Origin: Burkholderia plantarii | GTDB taxonomy: Bacteria > Pseudomonadota > Gammaproteobacteria > Burkholderiales > Burkholderiaceae | Direction of reading: 5' to 3' | NCBI RefSeq assembly: GCF_001411805.1 | Contig: NZ_CP007212.1 | Location: 2,232,001-2,296,000 of the forward strand | Length of the DNA: 64,000 nt | Shown here: piece after piece, positions 54,109 through 63,669 of the stretch | Layout of the letters: each line of letters opens with the position of its first letter | Position numbering within the stretch: position 1 is the first letter of the stretch | The notes under the pieces: generated by a model | The model's database searches: none | Seen by the model: the letters and a program-made list of their open reading frames with translations, nothing else | What the model was told of the DNA's origin: nothing | Translations under genes and position numbers: made by a program

Positions 54109-55008
54109 TCAAGGCGCGGCGGCGTCCTCGGGATGCAGCAGCGCGTCCATCAGCACGCGCACCTTCGGCAGGCTCGCACGGTCGCGCGCATGGGCGGCAT
54201 AGATGTCGAGATCGGCCCAGCGCAGCTCGGGCGCCGCGTTCACGAGGCTGCCGTCGGCCAGCGCCGTGTCGGCCGCGTACATCGGCAGCACCGCGAGGCC
54301 GAGCCCGGCCGCGCAGAAGTCGCGCAGCGCGAACACGTCGCTGACCAGCATCTTCGGCGCGATCGCGGCCTCGGCGGGCTCGCCGCGCCAGGTCACGCGC
54401 CAGCTGGTGCGCGGCGCGTAGGTGCGCAGCGCGAGGCAGTCGTGCGTGATCAGCTGGTCCGGCCGCGCCACATGACCATGCTCGGCCACGTAGGCGGGCG
54501 AGCCGCACAGCAGGATGCCGACCGAGGCGATGCGCTGCTCGATCACGCCCGACTGCGGGGTGGATGCGGCGCGGATCGCCACGTCGTAGCCGCTGTCGAG
54601 CAGATCGACGTAGCGATCCGACAGGTCCACCTCGAAGCGCAGCCTCGGATAGCGCCGCGCGAGGCGCGTCACGCACGGCAGCACGCGGGCGCGCCCGTAG
54701 CCGGTGGGCATCGTCACGCGCAGCGTCCCCTCGGGCTCGGGCGCGCCCTGCTGGACGCGCGCGTCGGCCTGTTCGAGCCGCAGCAGGATCTCGCGCAGCT
54801 CGGCGGCATAGGCGAGGCCCGCCTCGGTCAGCGCCACGCGCCGCGTGGTGCGCTCGATCAGCCGCACGCCGAGCCGCGCCTCGAGCACGGCCACGCGCCG
54901 GCTGATGGTGGACTGGGTCACGCCGAGTTCGCGCGCCGCGGCGCCGAAGCCGCCGGCGTCGGCCACCGACAGGAAGGTCTGCGCTTCGGACCAGGCAGCT
55001 GTATTCAT
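54109..55008 (-). CDS. LysR-family regulator
   Basis: The 299-residue protein has the helix-turn-helix FGAAARELGVTQSTISRRVAVLEARLG near the N-terminus and a C-terminal effector domain including IRAASTPQSGVIEQRI. It resembles CrgA/DsdA-type regulators. It is divergent from a LacI-family gene, with 295 bases between. Its target is not obvious: the genes nearby are doxX (same strand, downstream) and the LacI gene. Confidence 0.87.
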   Translation of the reverse strand: MNTAAWSEAQTFLSVADAGGFGAAARELGVTQSTISRRVAVLEARLGVRLIERTTRRVALTEAGLAYAAELREILLRLEQADARVQQGAPEPEGTLRVTMPTGYGRARVLPCVTRLARRYPRLRFEVDLSDRYVDLLDSGYDVAIRAASTPQSGVIEQRIASVGILLCGSPAYVAEHGHVARPDQLITHDCLALRTYAPRTSWRVTWRGEPAEAAIAPKMLVSDVFALRDFCAAGLGLAVLPMYAADTALADGSLVNAAPELRWADLDIYAAHARDRASLPKVRVLMDALLHPEDAAAP

Positions 55009-55303
55009 GCGCGGCGTCGATCGATCGGAAAGGATCGTCACTCTACTCAGTTTCCCGGCCGATGGATATGGAAGCCGGGCGGGCAAGCGGCGCCCACCGC
55101 GCATCGACCATCCACCTCACGTCCGCGAATCGCCGCCCCACCCGGCCGGATTCCGCGCGCCGCGCCGGAAGCTGCGGGCGGGGACGCTACAATTGGCGCT
55201 TGTCGCCCGTCCCGCGGGCGTCGCGCGCCGGGGGGCGGTGCGCGATGCCGCGACCACCGCGCAGCACGCGGGCGTCCGACCCGAACGGCAGTTTCCAGAA
55301 CCC

Positions 55304-56410
55304 ATGAGTGCAAACCACGATTCCCTGCCCGAGCCGGGCGCGCCGGTCCGCATGGCCGACGTCGCGCGGCTCGCCGGCGTCTCGAAGATGTCGGTATCGC
55401 GCGTGCTGACCGGCCAGCACGTCAGCGACGTCACGCGCGAGCGCGTGATGGACGCGGTACGCAGGACCGGCTACGTGGCCGACGCGGTGGCGGGCGCGCT
55501 CTCGTCGGGCCGCAACAACGTGATCGCGGTGGTGGTGCCGTCGCTGTCGAGTTCGAACTTCGCCGACACGGTGCGCGGCATCAACGACGTGGTCGAGACG
55601 CGCAACCTGCGCCTGCTGCTCGCCAACACCGACTACATCGCCGAGCGCGAGGAATCGCTGATCCGCTCGCTGCTGAGCCACCAGCCGCGCGGCATCGTGG
55701 TGACGGGCGGCCACCACACGCCGGAGGCGCGCGCGATGCTCGAGCAGGCCGGCATCCCGGTGATCGAGACCTGGGAGCTGCCGGGACGGCCGATCGACCG
55801 CGTGGTCGGCTTCTCGAACGAGGACGCCGCGCAGGCCATGACGCGCTATCTGTACGAGCGCGGCTATCGCCGGATCGGCTTCATCGGCAGCAGCTCGCTG
55901 CTGGACCTGCGCGGCATCGCGCGGCGCAACGGCTATCTGGCGGCGGTCGAGCAAGCCGGCCTGCACGCGCCGCGCGACGTGGTGCGGCCCACCCCCGCCA
56001 ACGACATGGCGCACGGCGCCGCGATGGGCCACAGCAGCGCCGCGCTGAACCAGCTGCTGGCCGAGTGGCCCGACACCGACGCGGTGATGTGTACCAGCGA
56101 CATCCACGCGTTCGGCGCGATCATGGCCTGCCACCGGCTCGGGCTCACGGTGCCGGGCGACCTGGCGGTGGCCGGCTTCGGCGATTTCGAGGTCTCGCGC
56201 CACTGCTATCCGACCATCACGACGATCTCGGTCGATGCCTACGGGATCGGTCACTCGACGGGCCAGTCGCTGCTCGCCGCGATCGACGGCTCGGAGCGGC
56301 CCAACGTTTCGCGCCGCGAGATCGCCTCGGTGCAGGCGCAGCGCCAGCAGCACGACGCGCCGCCGCTGATCCGGATTCCCTACGAGGTGGTCGCGCGCGA
56401 AAGCGCGTAA
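55304..56410 (+). CDS. LacI-family regulator, GntR (gluconate repressor)-like
   Basis: The 368-residue product has the LacI helix-turn-helix VRMADVARLAGVSKMSVSRVL and hinge (YVADAVAGALSSGRNNVIAVVVPS), then a periplasmic-binding-protein fold with VTGGHHTPEARAML and TSDIHAFGAIMAC. These follow GntR-type members. A LacI-type palindrome (57686-57701) in the nearby divergent promoter region between the 2-hydroxyacid dehydrogenase and the MFS gene is a good target. A sugar acid is a likely inducer, by inference. Confidence 0.87.
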   Translation: MSANHDSLPEPGAPVRMADVARLAGVSKMSVSRVLTGQHVSDVTRERVMDAVRRTGYVADAVAGALSSGRNNVIAVVVPSLSSSNFADTVRGINDVVETRNLRLLLANTDYIAEREESLIRSLLSHQPRGIVVTGGHHTPEARAMLEQAGIPVIETWELPGRPIDRVVGFSNEDAAQAMTRYLYERGYRRIGFIGSSSLLDLRGIARRNGYLAAVEQAGLHAPRDVVRPTPANDMAHGAAMGHSSAALNQLLAEWPDTDAVMCTSDIHAFGAIMACHRLGLTVPGDLAVAGFGDFEVSRHCYPTITTISVDAYGIGHSTGQSLLAAIDGSERPNVSRREIASVQAQRQQHDAPPLIRIPYEVVARESA

Positions 56411-56691
56411 GGCGAGGCCGCGGCGGGCGGCCGGACGGGCGGCCCGACACACGGCGCGACGTGCAACATGCTGCGCCCCGCTTCGGGCGCGCCGCCGGCG
56501 CCGCCCGGTTGGAACCGGCGCGCTCGAAGCCGATGCCGGCCGGCCCCTCGCCCGCCTGGTCGTAGCCGGTCGTCGCTGGTCGTAGCCGTCGTAGCCGGTC
56601 GTCGCAGGATCATCACCGCCTCGCACGCCAACCGCCGTCGCATCACGGCGGCCGGCGCGAAGCACGGCCGCTCTCGCGGCAATCCCCGTCG

Positions 56692-57653
56692 TCAGCCCGC
56701 CTTGGCCAGATGCGCCGTGAACTCGGTGACGAGCGGCCGGCCCTCGAGATATGCCTCCAGGTTCGCGCGCACCAGCCCGGCCATCGCCGCGCGCGTCTCC
56801 ACGGTCGCGCTCGCGCGGTGCGGCTGCAGCACCACGTTCGGCAGCGCGAGCAGGCGCCGGTCGATGGCCGGCTCGTTCCAGAACACGTCGAGCGCGGCGC
56901 CGCGCAACCGGCCGTCGCCGAGATAGTCGATCAGCACCGGCTCGTCGATGATGCTGCCGCGCGCGATGTTGATCAGGAAGCCGTCCGGCCCGAGCGCGTC
57001 GAACACCTCGCGGCCGATCGCGCCGCGCGGCATCTGGTCGGCCGCCGCGCACACCATCAGGTAGTCGGCCTGCGCCGCCAGCTCGACCGCGCTCGCATGG
57101 AACGCATACGGCACGTCGTCGAAGCGCTGCCGGTGGTATAGGCGATGCGCATCTCGAAGGCGGCCGCGCGGCGCGCCACGGCCCGCCCCACGCGCCCGAG
57201 CCCGACGATGCCGAGCCGCTTGCCGAACATCCGCGAGGTCAGCGTGAACGCCTCGCGGCCCCACTCGCCGGCCCGCGTGCGCGCGTCGTTGCGCACAATC
57301 TCGCGCGCCACCGCCAGCATCAGCGCGAGCCCCATGTCGGCCACGTCCTCGGTCAGCACGTCGGGCGTGTTCGTCACGCGCACGCCGCGCCGCGCGGCAT
57401 GCGCGAGGTCGATCGCATCCACACCCACGCCATACGAGACGATGATCTCCAGCTTCGGCAGCGCGTCGATCAGCGCGGCGTCGGCGCCCGCTTCGCCGTT
57501 GGTGGCCAGCACCCTGACGCGCGGCGCGAGCCCGGCCAGCAGCGCGGCGCGATCGGGCGCCTCGGCCAGCACGTGCAGTTCGTACCGTTCACCCAGCGCG
57601 ACCATGTCGGCCTCCGGATATCGGGTAACAACCAATATGGCTTCCTTGGACAT
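56692..57653 (-). pseudogene. 2-hydroxyacid dehydrogenase, frameshifted
   Basis: Two frames together encode one complete enzyme of about 320 residues. The first starts MSKEAILVVTRYPEADMVAL and has GKRLGIVGLGRVGRAVARRAAAFEMRIAY, the NAD-binding motif, then loses frame near 57140. The second resumes at HRQRFDDVPYAFHASA and carries NIARGSIIDEP (the catalytic arginine region) and LPNVVLQPHRAS with the catalytic histidine. One base appears deleted in TATACCACCGG. GAGGAG lies 6 bases before the ATG at 57653. It is probably a 2-ketogluconate or glyoxylate reductase. It may be a true frameshift or a base error. The gene is divergent from the MFS operon. Confidence 0.83.
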
Positions 57654-57685
57654 CCGCATCTCCTCATGTTAGATTTTGATAGGCA

Positions 57686-57701
57686 TGGTTACCGATAACC
57701 A
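57686..57701. promoter_or_regulatory. LacI-family-type operator between divergent genes
   Basis: TGGTTACCGATAACCA, a 16-bp palindrome with perfect outer six bases on each side, in the 200-bp region between the 2-hydroxyacid dehydrogenase and MFS genes. It resembles the E. coli GntR operator ATGTTACCGGTAACAT. Confidence 0.6.
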
Positions 57702-57853
57702 AGTGTAGCCGAAGCCACGCCGCCCGGTAAGTCGTTCGAGCGCCAGGCAGCGCCGGCGGGCGCCCCGCCACGCGGGCGCGGCCGCCGTTCGGCCAGCCGG
57801 ACGCGCCCCGGGAAGCGGGTGCGCGCAAGAAGACGGAACATGGAGACAGACAG

Positions 57854-59260
57854 ATGACGATCCACCGAGACGCGCTCACGCCCGCGGCGGCGGCGAGCGC
57901 CCACGCCCCGCAGCGGGGCGAGCCCTCCCGAGACGGCGCGGCGGCGCCGGTATCGGCCAGGCAGTTGCGCCGCGCGATCCTGACGAGCGCGGTGGGCAGC
58001 GCGCTCGAGTACTACGATTTCGCGATCTTCGGCCTGGCCACCGCGCTGATCTTCAGCCGCGTGTTCTTCTCCAGCTTCGACGCCCACGCGGGCCTGCTCG
58101 CGAGCTTCGCGACCTACGGCGTGGGCTTTCTGGCGCGGCCGCTGGGCGGCCTGTTCTTCGGCTCGCTCGGCGACCGCAAGGGCCGCAAGTTCGTACTGCT
58201 GATGACCATCGCGATCATGGGCGTGTCCACCACGCTGGTGGGCCTGCTGCCGGCCGGCCCGCTCGGCGCGGTGGGGCTGATCGTGCTGCGGCTGATCCAG
58301 GGCTTCGGCGCCGGCGCCGAACAGGCCGGCGCCTCCACGCTGATGGCCGAGGTCGCGCCCGCGCCGCGCCGCGGCTACTTCGCGGCGTTGCCGTTCGTCG
58401 GCATCTTCGCCGGCTTCGGCATCGCCACCGCCACCTTCAGCCTGCTGCAGCATCTGCTGGACACCGCCGCGATCCTCGCCTGGGGCTGGCGCATCCCGTT
58501 CCTCGCCAGCGTGGTGCTGATCGCGGTGGCGGTCTGGATCCGGCTGCGGCTGCGCGAGAGCCCGGCGTTCGCCGCGCTCGAGGGCGGCCACCAGGTGGCG
58601 CGCTCGCCGATGCGGCTGGTGCTGAAGGACGCGCGCCGGCCGGTGGCCGCGGCCGTGCTGATGCGGCTTGCCGAACAGGGCGGCTCGACCATCTACACCA
58701 CCATCGTGATCGCGTTCCTCGGCGGCACCGTGGCCAACCGGCTCGGCGTGCCGGCCGCGCAGCTCGCGAGGATCGGCACCAGCTGTGCGATGATCGCCAC
58801 GCTGGCCAGCGTGATCACCACGCCGCTGTTCGGCGCGCTGTCGGACCGCTTCGGCCGCCGCACCGTCTACCGCTGCGGCGCCGTGTTCATGCTGCTGTGG
58901 TCGGTGCCGTCGTGGTGGATGGTCAGCACCGGCGAGCCGGTGTGGGTGGCGGTGGCCATGTTCGGCGGCCTCGCGATCGGCGCGAACAGCATGCTCGGCG
59001 CGCAGTGCGCGCATTTCGCCGAGCTGTTCGGCAACCGCTACCGCTATTCGGGCGTCGCGCTCTCGCGCGAGATCGGCGCGGTGCTCTCGGGCGGCCTCGC
59101 GCCGATCCTCGGCATCTACCTGATCGGCCTGGCGGGCGGCGCGTTCTGGGTGATGGGCCTGTACACCGCGGTGCTCTCGGCGCTGACGCTCGCGGGCGTG
59201 GCGATGTCCACCGAGACGCGCGGGCGCGACCTGACCGACCTCGACGACGCGATCCACTGA
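57854..59260 (+). CDS. MFS transporter, metabolite/H+ symporter (MHS) type
   Basis: A 468-residue permease with about 12 membrane segments. The opening SAVGSALEYYDFAIFGLATALIF is typical of the MHS group (ShiA, ProP), which imports organic acids and osmolytes with protons. The loop between segments two and three is GDRKGRKFVLL. A long polar leader of about 35 residues precedes the first segment. GGAGA precedes the ATG. It heads an operon with an SDR and an EthD-like protein, and is divergent from the frameshifted 2-hydroxyacid dehydrogenase with a LacI-type operator in between. A sugar-acid or similar substrate fits. Confidence 0.87.
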   Translation: MTIHRDALTPAAAASAHAPQRGEPSRDGAAAPVSARQLRRAILTSAVGSALEYYDFAIFGLATALIFSRVFFSSFDAHAGLLASFATYGVGFLARPLGGLFFGSLGDRKGRKFVLLMTIAIMGVSTTLVGLLPAGPLGAVGLIVLRLIQGFGAGAEQAGASTLMAEVAPAPRRGYFAALPFVGIFAGFGIATATFSLLQHLLDTAAILAWGWRIPFLASVVLIAVAVWIRLRLRESPAFAALEGGHQVARSPMRLVLKDARRPVAAAVLMRLAEQGGSTIYTTIVIAFLGGTVANRLGVPAAQLARIGTSCAMIATLASVITTPLFGALSDRFGRRTVYRCGAVFMLLWSVPSWWMVSTGEPVWVAVAMFGGLAIGANSMLGAQCAHFAELFGNRYRYSGVALSREIGAVLSGGLAPILGIYLIGLAGGAFWVMGLYTAVLSALTLAGVAMSTETRGRDLTDLDDAIH

Positions 59261-59309
59261 AGAAACCGGCCCGGCCGCACGGCACGGGCGCTCAACCAGG
59301 GAGAAACAC

Positions 59310-60059
59310 ATGAACGACAAGGTTGCCCTCGTTACCGGGGCGAGTTCGGGCATTGGCCGCAGCGTCGCGCTGGGACTGCTGCAGGCCGGCTATCGCGTGG
59401 TGCTCGCGGCGCGCAAGGTCGAGGCGCTGCAGGCGGTGGCCGAGGAGTCGGGCGCGCCCGAGCGCGCGCTGGCCGTCGGCTGCGATGTCGGCGACGCGGC
59501 CGCCGTGCAGGGCCTGTTCGAGCGCATCGAAGCGCACTGGGGGCGCCTGGACCTGCTGTTCAACAACGCGGGCGTGTTCACGCCGCAGTGCTCGCTGGAG
59601 GAGATGCCCGTCGAGCACTGGAAGCAGGCGGTGGACATCAACCTGACGGGCGCGTTCCTCTGCACCCGGGGCGCGTTCCGCCTGATGAAGAAACAGCAGC
59701 CGGGCGGCGGGCGCATCATCAACAACGGCTCGATCTCGGCGCATGCGCCGCGCCCGCAGGCGGCCGCCTACACGGCCACCAAGCACGCCATCACGGGGCT
59801 CACCAAGGCGGCCTCGCTCGACGGGCGCCCCTACAACATCGCCTGCGGGCAGATCGACATCGGCAACGTGGTCAGCGACATGAGCAGCCTGATGGCGCAA
59901 GGCACGCTGCAGGCCGACGGCTCGCTGCAGGTCGAGCCGCGCATGAGCATGGACAACGTGGTGCGCGCGGTGCTCTACATGGACAGCCTGCCGCTCGACG
60001 CGAACGTGCTGTTCATGACGGTGATGGCGAGCCACATGCCGTTCGTGGGGCGCGGCTGA
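59310..60059 (+). CDS. SDR-family oxidoreductase
   Basis: The 249-residue protein is a classical short-chain dehydrogenase: VTGASSGIGRSVALGLLQAG, NNAGVFTP, serine in INNGSISAHAP, and YTATKHAITGLTKA with the Y/K pair. The C-terminal ending is short and the substrate unknown. GGAGA lies before the ATG at 59310. It is the second gene of the operon, 50 bases after the MFS gene. Confidence 0.86.
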   Translation: MNDKVALVTGASSGIGRSVALGLLQAGYRVVLAARKVEALQAVAEESGAPERALAVGCDVGDAAAVQGLFERIEAHWGRLDLLFNNAGVFTPQCSLEEMPVEHWKQAVDINLTGAFLCTRGAFRLMKKQQPGGGRIINNGSISAHAPRPQAAAYTATKHAITGLTKAASLDGRPYNIACGQIDIGNVVSDMSSLMAQGTLQADGSLQVEPRMSMDNVVRAVLYMDSLPLDANVLFMTVMASHMPFVGRG

Positions 60060-60096
60060 TGGCACCGCGCTGCGGCCGGGCCGCGGCGGCGCCGCC

Positions 60097-60417
60097 GTGC
60101 TGACGCGCTGCGCGTTCTTCAGCGGCCGGGTCCGGCCCGGCTTCGAGGCGCGCTTCGACGAGCATGTCCGGACGCGGCTCGTGCCGCTCCGGACGCGCTT
60201 GCCCGGCGCCCGCGACGTGCGCGTGCCGCGCCGGCAGCACGGCGACGCCGGCGAACCGGCGTTCGCGCTCGTGATCTCGATGCGCTTCGCCGATCAGGCC
60301 GCGATCGACGCCGCGCTGGATTCGCCGATGCGGCGCGAGAGCCAGGCCGAATCGCGCGCGCCGATCGAGATGGTCGACGGGGTGGTGTTCCATACCGTGT
60401 TGGCCGCAACGGTGTGA
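60097..60417 (+). CDS. Small EthD/dimeric alpha-beta barrel-like protein
   Basis: A 106-residue frame from GTG 60097. It opens LTRCAFFSGRVRPGFEARFDEHVRTRLVPLRTRLPGARDV, similar in layout to small EthD or ABM-fold proteins, followed by ALVISMRFADQAAIDAALDSP, as in that fold. It is 38 bases after the SDR gene and probably belongs to the same operon. A ribosome site is weak. Role is unknown. Confidence 0.65.
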   Translation: MLTRCAFFSGRVRPGFEARFDEHVRTRLVPLRTRLPGARDVRVPRRQHGDAGEPAFALVISMRFADQAAIDAALDSPMRRESQAESRAPIEMVDGVVFHTVLAATV

Positions 60418-60673
60418 AGCCGGGCCGGCCGATGCCCGGGGCGGATGACGGGCGGCCGGGCGCCGGCAGGCGGCGGGACTGGCAAGCGCGGCGCGGGCCG
60501 GGCCTTCGGGTCGGGCCTTCGGGTCGGCCCGCGCCGCCCGCCGGCATCGGCATCCGCGATCACGCCAACCCGACCCGAAACGGCGCAAGGCGGCGCGAAA
60601 CGGTTGCGCTGCGCGCGCGGCGTCGCTATCGTGACAGGCTTTCGCCGCACCGCGCCCCGCGCGCGCCTCTCCC

Positions 60674-62257
60674 GTGAACGACTCCTCGCCCTCCCTGCCG
60701 TTTCGCAACGCGCTGCTCGCGATGCTCGGCATCGGCCTCGTCAACATGCTGGTCGCGCTCGACCAGACCGTGGTCAGCACGGCGCTGCCGTCGATCGTCG
60801 CCGACCTGCACGGCTTCGAGTACTACGCCTGGATCGCCAGCGCCTACCTGCTCGCCTCGGTCGTGACGGTGCCGATCTTCGGCCGGCTCGGCGACTACTT
60901 CGGGCGCAAGCGCTTCGTGGTGGCGGCGGTGATCGTGTTTACGGTCGCCTCGGTGCTGTGCGCGCTCGCCACCGACATGCGCATGCTGGCCGTGGCGCGC
61001 GCGCTGCAGGGGGTGGGCGGCGGGATGATGGTGGGCACCGCGTTCGCGTCGATCCCCGACCTGTTCCCCGATCCGCGCGAACGCGTGCGCTGGCAGGTGG
61101 TGATGGCCGCCACCTACGGGATCGGCACGGCGGCCGGGCCGTCGCTGGGCGGCTGGCTCAGCCAGCACTTCGGCTGGCGCTCGACGTTCCTGATCAACGT
61201 GCCGGTGGGCGTGCTCGCGCTCTACTTCATCTGGAAACACCTGCCGCACTTCCTGCGTCCGCGCGACGGCAAGGTCCGCATCGACTACGTCGGCGCGGTG
61301 CTGGTGGCGATCACGCTCGGCTGCCTGCAGTTCCTGATCGAGGCGCTGCCGGCGCGCGGCTTCGGCGCCGGCACCGCGGCGCTGGCCACCGTGGTGGTGG
61401 CGTCGTTCGGCGCGTTCCTCGTCTGCGAGCGCCGCGCCACGCACCCGATCGTGCCGCTCGACCTGTTCCGCGATCCGCAGCTCGTCACGCTGTTCACGCT
61501 CTCGACGCTGGCCGGCTTCGTGATGTTCTCGCTGATCTTCTTCGCGCCGCTGCTGCTGCAGGGCGGCTTCGGCCTCGATCCCGAGACGGCCGGCCTGCTC
61601 GCCACGCCGATCGCCGCCTGCATCGCCCTGGGCAGCCTGATCAACATCCGCATCGTGATGCACCTGAAGCGGCCCACGCTGATCCTCTCGGTCGGCTTCG
61701 GCCTGCTCGCCGCCGCCTCCGTCACGCTCGCGCTGACCGGGCCGCTCACGCCGCATCCGGTGCTGGAGCTGGCGATGGCCGCGGTGGGCATCGGCCTGGG
61801 CTTCATCCTCAACAACCTGAACGTGTTCGCGCAGGAGATCGCCGGGCGCGAGCGCTTCGGCATCGCCACGGCGCTGCTGCAATCGACGCGGATGGTGGGC
61901 GGCATGCTCGGCACCAGCATCCTCGCGACGATCGTCCACCACCACTACGCGGCCGGCGTGAGCGAGGCGATGAGCGTGCTCGGCAGCGGCGTGGCCGCGC
62001 AGTGGGTGCCGCATCTGGCCGATCCGCGCGTGCTGGTCGATCCGGCGCTCGGCGAGACGCTGCTCGGCCAGCTGCGCGCCGCCGGCCTCGACGGCCCGGC
62101 GCTGCTGGAGGCCGCGCGCCGCGTGATGGTGCAGTCGATCCACATCGGCATCGCGCTGGCCGGCTGCGTGGCGGTGGCCGCCGCGTGGCAGGTGCGGCGG
62201 ATCTCGCATATCCGGCTGCATCGGGCGCCGAAGGTCAGCGACGCCGGGCCGGAGTGA
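60674..62257 (+). CDS. MFS multidrug exporter, DHA2 (EmrB/QacA) type
   Basis: The 527-residue product has about 14 membrane segments. It opens VNMLVALDQTVVSTALPSIV, the DHA2 motif, then GRLGDYFGRKRF for the loop motif and GPSLGGWL. Such transporters expel drugs or other small molecules in exchange for protons. The start is a GTG at 60674. It has no adjacent membrane-fusion partner, so it probably acts alone. It follows the EthD-like gene after 256 bases with its own likely promoter. Confidence 0.87.
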   Translation: MNDSSPSLPFRNALLAMLGIGLVNMLVALDQTVVSTALPSIVADLHGFEYYAWIASAYLLASVVTVPIFGRLGDYFGRKRFVVAAVIVFTVASVLCALATDMRMLAVARALQGVGGGMMVGTAFASIPDLFPDPRERVRWQVVMAATYGIGTAAGPSLGGWLSQHFGWRSTFLINVPVGVLALYFIWKHLPHFLRPRDGKVRIDYVGAVLVAITLGCLQFLIEALPARGFGAGTAALATVVVASFGAFLVCERRATHPIVPLDLFRDPQLVTLFTLSTLAGFVMFSLIFFAPLLLQGGFGLDPETAGLLATPIAACIALGSLINIRIVMHLKRPTLILSVGFGLLAAASVTLALTGPLTPHPVLELAMAAVGIGLGFILNNLNVFAQEIAGRERFGIATALLQSTRMVGGMLGTSILATIVHHHYAAGVSEAMSVLGSGVAAQWVPHLADPRVLVDPALGETLLGQLRAAGLDGPALLEAARRVMVQSIHIGIALAGCVAVAAAWQVRRISHIRLHRAPKVSDAGPE

Positions 62258-62330
62258 GCGGTTTGCACGTCTCGCCGTGAAGTGTGTCGCGCGGGCCTGG
62301 CGAGAACACGCTTGACGTGGCGGCGTGGCG

Positions 62331-62365
62331 GCGAAAGGCGAAAGGCGAAAGGCGCGAGGCGCGAG
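62331..62365. repeat. Short tandem repeat (GCGAAAG and GCGCGAG, 5 copies)
   Basis: Three GCGAAAG and two GCGCGAG 7-bp units in a row, in the noncoding stretch between the converging DHA2 exporter and asparaginase genes. Confidence 0.85.
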
Positions 62366-62412
62366 GCGACCTCGCCGCCAACCGCGCACTCACCGCGCCC
62401 GGTGCTGCGCGC

Positions 62413-63489
62413 TCAGTGCGCCAGAAGTTCGAACGGAAACGCCACGCGCCCCGTCTCGACGCCCTTCGTATTGCGCATCGGCGGCCGATGGAACGCGGCC
62501 AGCGCGCCGCGCTGCGCCTCGCTGCCGATGCCCAGCCGCGCCAGCACCTCGCTCACCAGCATGTAGAGCACGGCGACGTTGCCGTCCTCGATCTTCGCCG
62601 CGATGCCGAGCGCGCCGTCGGCGCCAAGCCGCCGCGTGTCGTCCGAGGCCCGCACGCCGATCCCGTAGCAGCCGTCGGCGCCGAGCTTGCCCACCACGGC
62701 GCCGTCGAACGCCTGCATCAGCCGGGTGCAGAAGCGCCCCTCGCCGGCCACCATCTCCGGGTGGCGCGTCATGGCGTGGTGGATCCGTGCGAGCGCCGCC
62801 GGGCGCGGTTCGTCGACGCCGCCAGCGACGGCGTCCGCCGCCTGCGCCAGCCCGGCATAGACGAGCGCGAGGCGATCGAGCGGGAACGCCGGCGTGGGCA
62901 GGTTGCAGCCGTCGATGCCCCAGCCGACGCCGTCCTCGGGCAGGCCGCACAGCTCGGCCATGGTGCGCTTCACGCGCAGTTGCATCGGATGCTCGGCCAG
63001 GTGGTAGCCGTCGAGCGTCGCGCCAAGCGCGCGGGCGCCGGCCAGCATCCCCGCGTGCTTGCCCGAGCAGTTGCTGCACACGGCGCTCGGCTCGATGCCG
63101 CGCCGGATCCAGTCGCGCGCGACAGCGTCGGAGATCGGCTGATGCGGGCCGCAGCGCAGGTCGCTCTCGGCGGCGCCGAGCCGGGCCAGCATCGCACGCG
63201 CGCGCTCGACGTGGCGCGGCTCGCTGCTGTGCGACGCGCACATCAGCGCGAGATCGGCCGCGTCGAAGCCGAAGCGCTCGAGCGCGCCCGTCTCCATCAC
63301 CGCGAGCGCCTGCGCCGGCTTGGCGGCCGAACGCGCCAGCGTGACCCGGAACGGATCGCCGAAACCGGCCAGCAGCCGGCCCCCCGCATCGACCACCGCG
63401 ATATGCGCGCGATGCGAGTTCTCCAGCGCGTCGCCGCGCCAGGTGGTCACCGCGATCGCGTCCGCCCCGGTCGCCTTCATGCCGTTCAT
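62413..63489 (-). CDS. Asparaginase, Rhizobium etli thermolabile type
   Basis: The 358-residue protein belongs to the plant-type-unrelated asparaginase II (AnsA-like) family: the conserved RSAAKPAQALAVMETG, CASHSSEPRHVERARAML and CSNCSGKHAGMLAGARALG (CSNxSGKHxGM pattern) are all visible, with a further GVGWGIDGCNLPTPAFPL. It would hydrolyse L-asparagine to aspartate and ammonia in the cytoplasm. I choose the ATG at 63489, with AGGAG 9 bases upstream; in-frame ATGs at 63498 and 63480 are alternatives. It is convergent with the DHA2 gene and divergent from the next gene. Confidence 0.87.
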   Translation of the reverse strand: MNGMKATGADAIAVTTWRGDALENSHRAHIAVVDAGGRLLAGFGDPFRVTLARSAAKPAQALAVMETGALERFGFDAADLALMCASHSSEPRHVERARAMLARLGAAESDLRCGPHQPISDAVARDWIRRGIEPSAVCSNCSGKHAGMLAGARALGATLDGYHLAEHPMQLRVKRTMAELCGLPEDGVGWGIDGCNLPTPAFPLDRLALVYAGLAQAADAVAGGVDEPRPAALARIHHAMTRHPEMVAGEGRFCTRLMQAFDGAVVGKLGADGCYGIGVRASDDTRRLGADGALGIAAKIEDGNVAVLYMLVSEVLARLGIGSEAQRGALAAFHRPPMRNTKGVETGRVAFPFELLAH

Positions 63490-63625
63490 GTCTTGCATCT
63501 CCTGTCGATGACACCGCGCGGCCCGCGGCCGGTCGCGACGCTCCGGCCGCCGCGCGACCGGTTCGCCGGCCAGTGTATCGGGGCGAGACCGGCTTGGCGA
63601 TGCGAACGCGCATCGGCAACGCAGT

Positions 63626-63660
63626 CGCCCGGCGCCCGGCGCCCGGCGCCCGGCGCCCGG
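63626..63660. repeat. Short tandem repeat (CGCCCGG, 5 copies) at a promoter
   Basis: Five perfect 7-bp units ending 9 bases before the -10-like TACAAT (63670-63675) of the next gene. It covers the place where the -35 box would lie. Confidence 0.9.
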
Positions 63661-63669
63661 CAACTGAAA

